DNA of 64,000 bases, taken from positions 62,001 to 126,000 of the forward strand of contig NC_049983.1 in the NCBI RefSeq assembly GCF_000003815.2. The letters run 5' to 3'. Under the pieces are notes generated by a model that saw only the letters and a program-made list of their open reading frames with translations, ran no database searches and had not been told where the DNA came from. Positions 63,590 through 64,000 of this stretch are shown piece after piece. A program made the position numbers and the translations under genes. This stretch comes from Branchiostoma floridae (Eukaryota; Chordata; Leptocardii; Amphioxiformes; Branchiostomatidae). Position 1 is the stretch's first letter, and each line of letters begins with the position of its first letter.

Positions 63590-63878
63590 TTAATTTTGCA
63601 CATGACTGAAACATGTCCCATGCTTTATGAATTATGTCTTTTTGAATCTTTCCATGAGGATCTTCTTTTTTTCCTTGCCCTTGTAGTCAGGTTGACCCGT
63701 AGTGCAGAGGGTCCGCCTCAAAGAAATCTGCTATTGTGTCTTCCACTTTGTACACTGGTCCGTCATGTTTTTCCTCCTCTTTCTTCTCACCATCATCTCG
63801 GGCTTCTTCGTCTCCGGAGCCACGCTCTTCTGACACTTTTGTCTTGGTAACTTTTTTGCCCTTCTTTCTCGGCGTCAT
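63590..63878 (-). pseudogene. MADF/Myb-SANT-like DNA-binding domain fragment, frameshifted
   Basis: From an ATG at 63878 the frame reads a Lys-rich then Glu-rich start, followed by VEDTIADFFEADPLHY, which resembles the first helix of MADF-type domains. After that the frame shifts by one base: D-Y-K-(G)-K continues in the next frame to a stop near 63629. Such domains occur in the accessory protein of Harbinger-type transposons, and Harbinger-like termini surround this spot (left end at about 63030). Probably transposon-derived and broken; a host exon with a real intron is less likely. Confidence 0.45.
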
Positions 63879-64000
63879 CTTTCACTCTATACACACATGC
63901 GTAGGGGCTTCAGAGGTGTGGTATTAATGATTATCTGTCTAAGTGCAACTATGCTCAATCATTGTCAAGGTGATAGGCGAGCACAGACCTACTTGTTGCT

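Overview
The window is animal genomic DNA: short exons with GT-AG introns, dense miniature transposons and tandem arrays, no operons, and three 100-N assembly gaps. Protein similarity and repeat style fit an invertebrate deuterostome. I favour a cephalochordate (amphioxus, Branchiostoma); the taxon is an inference, not something proved by the sequence.

Two conserved genes can be rebuilt exon by exon, both on the minus strand and in tandem. (1) RTCB, the catalytic subunit of the tRNA-splicing ligase, has 16 coding exons from 18890 down to 2790, reconstructs to 507 residues, and keeps every metal-binding residue and the guanylylated histidine. A likely non-coding first exon and promoter lie near 22.0-22.1 kb. 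(2) A Bicaudal-D (BICD) dynein/kinesin cargo adaptor has 8 coding exons from 34730 down to 23743 and reconstructs to 656 residues. Exon phases fit at every junction in both genes. On the plus strand a TATA box, a non-coding exon and a signal-peptide exon (40744-41994) mark the start of a small secreted-protein gene whose later exons I could not find. A possible terminal exon (51101-51197, minus) and a possible first exon (55010-55212, minus) are weaker calls.

Most of the rest is mobile DNA: hAT-like elements with exact 8-bp target duplications, TA-flanked MITEs, a TTAA-flanked piggyBac-like MITE, Harbinger-like elements with 3-bp duplications (one nested in another), a 1.5-kb element with 9-bp duplications, fold-back hairpins, tRNA-headed SINEs and pieces of non-LTR retrotransposons. 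The interval 42.3-50.4 kb is rich in tandem arrays; 55-64 kb is a nest of transposons.

The most notable observations are: an AT-AC U12-type intron in RTCB with near-perfect donor and branch site; a tandem array of about seven clear (plus two eroded) copies of the 3' end of RTCB exon 10, each with its splice donor, in the following intron; inverted MITE copies flanking RTCB exon 3; two of the three assembly gaps falling inside palindromic elements; and a hairpin insertion whose empty site survives in an adjacent tandem duplicate. I found no unknown multi-gene system.
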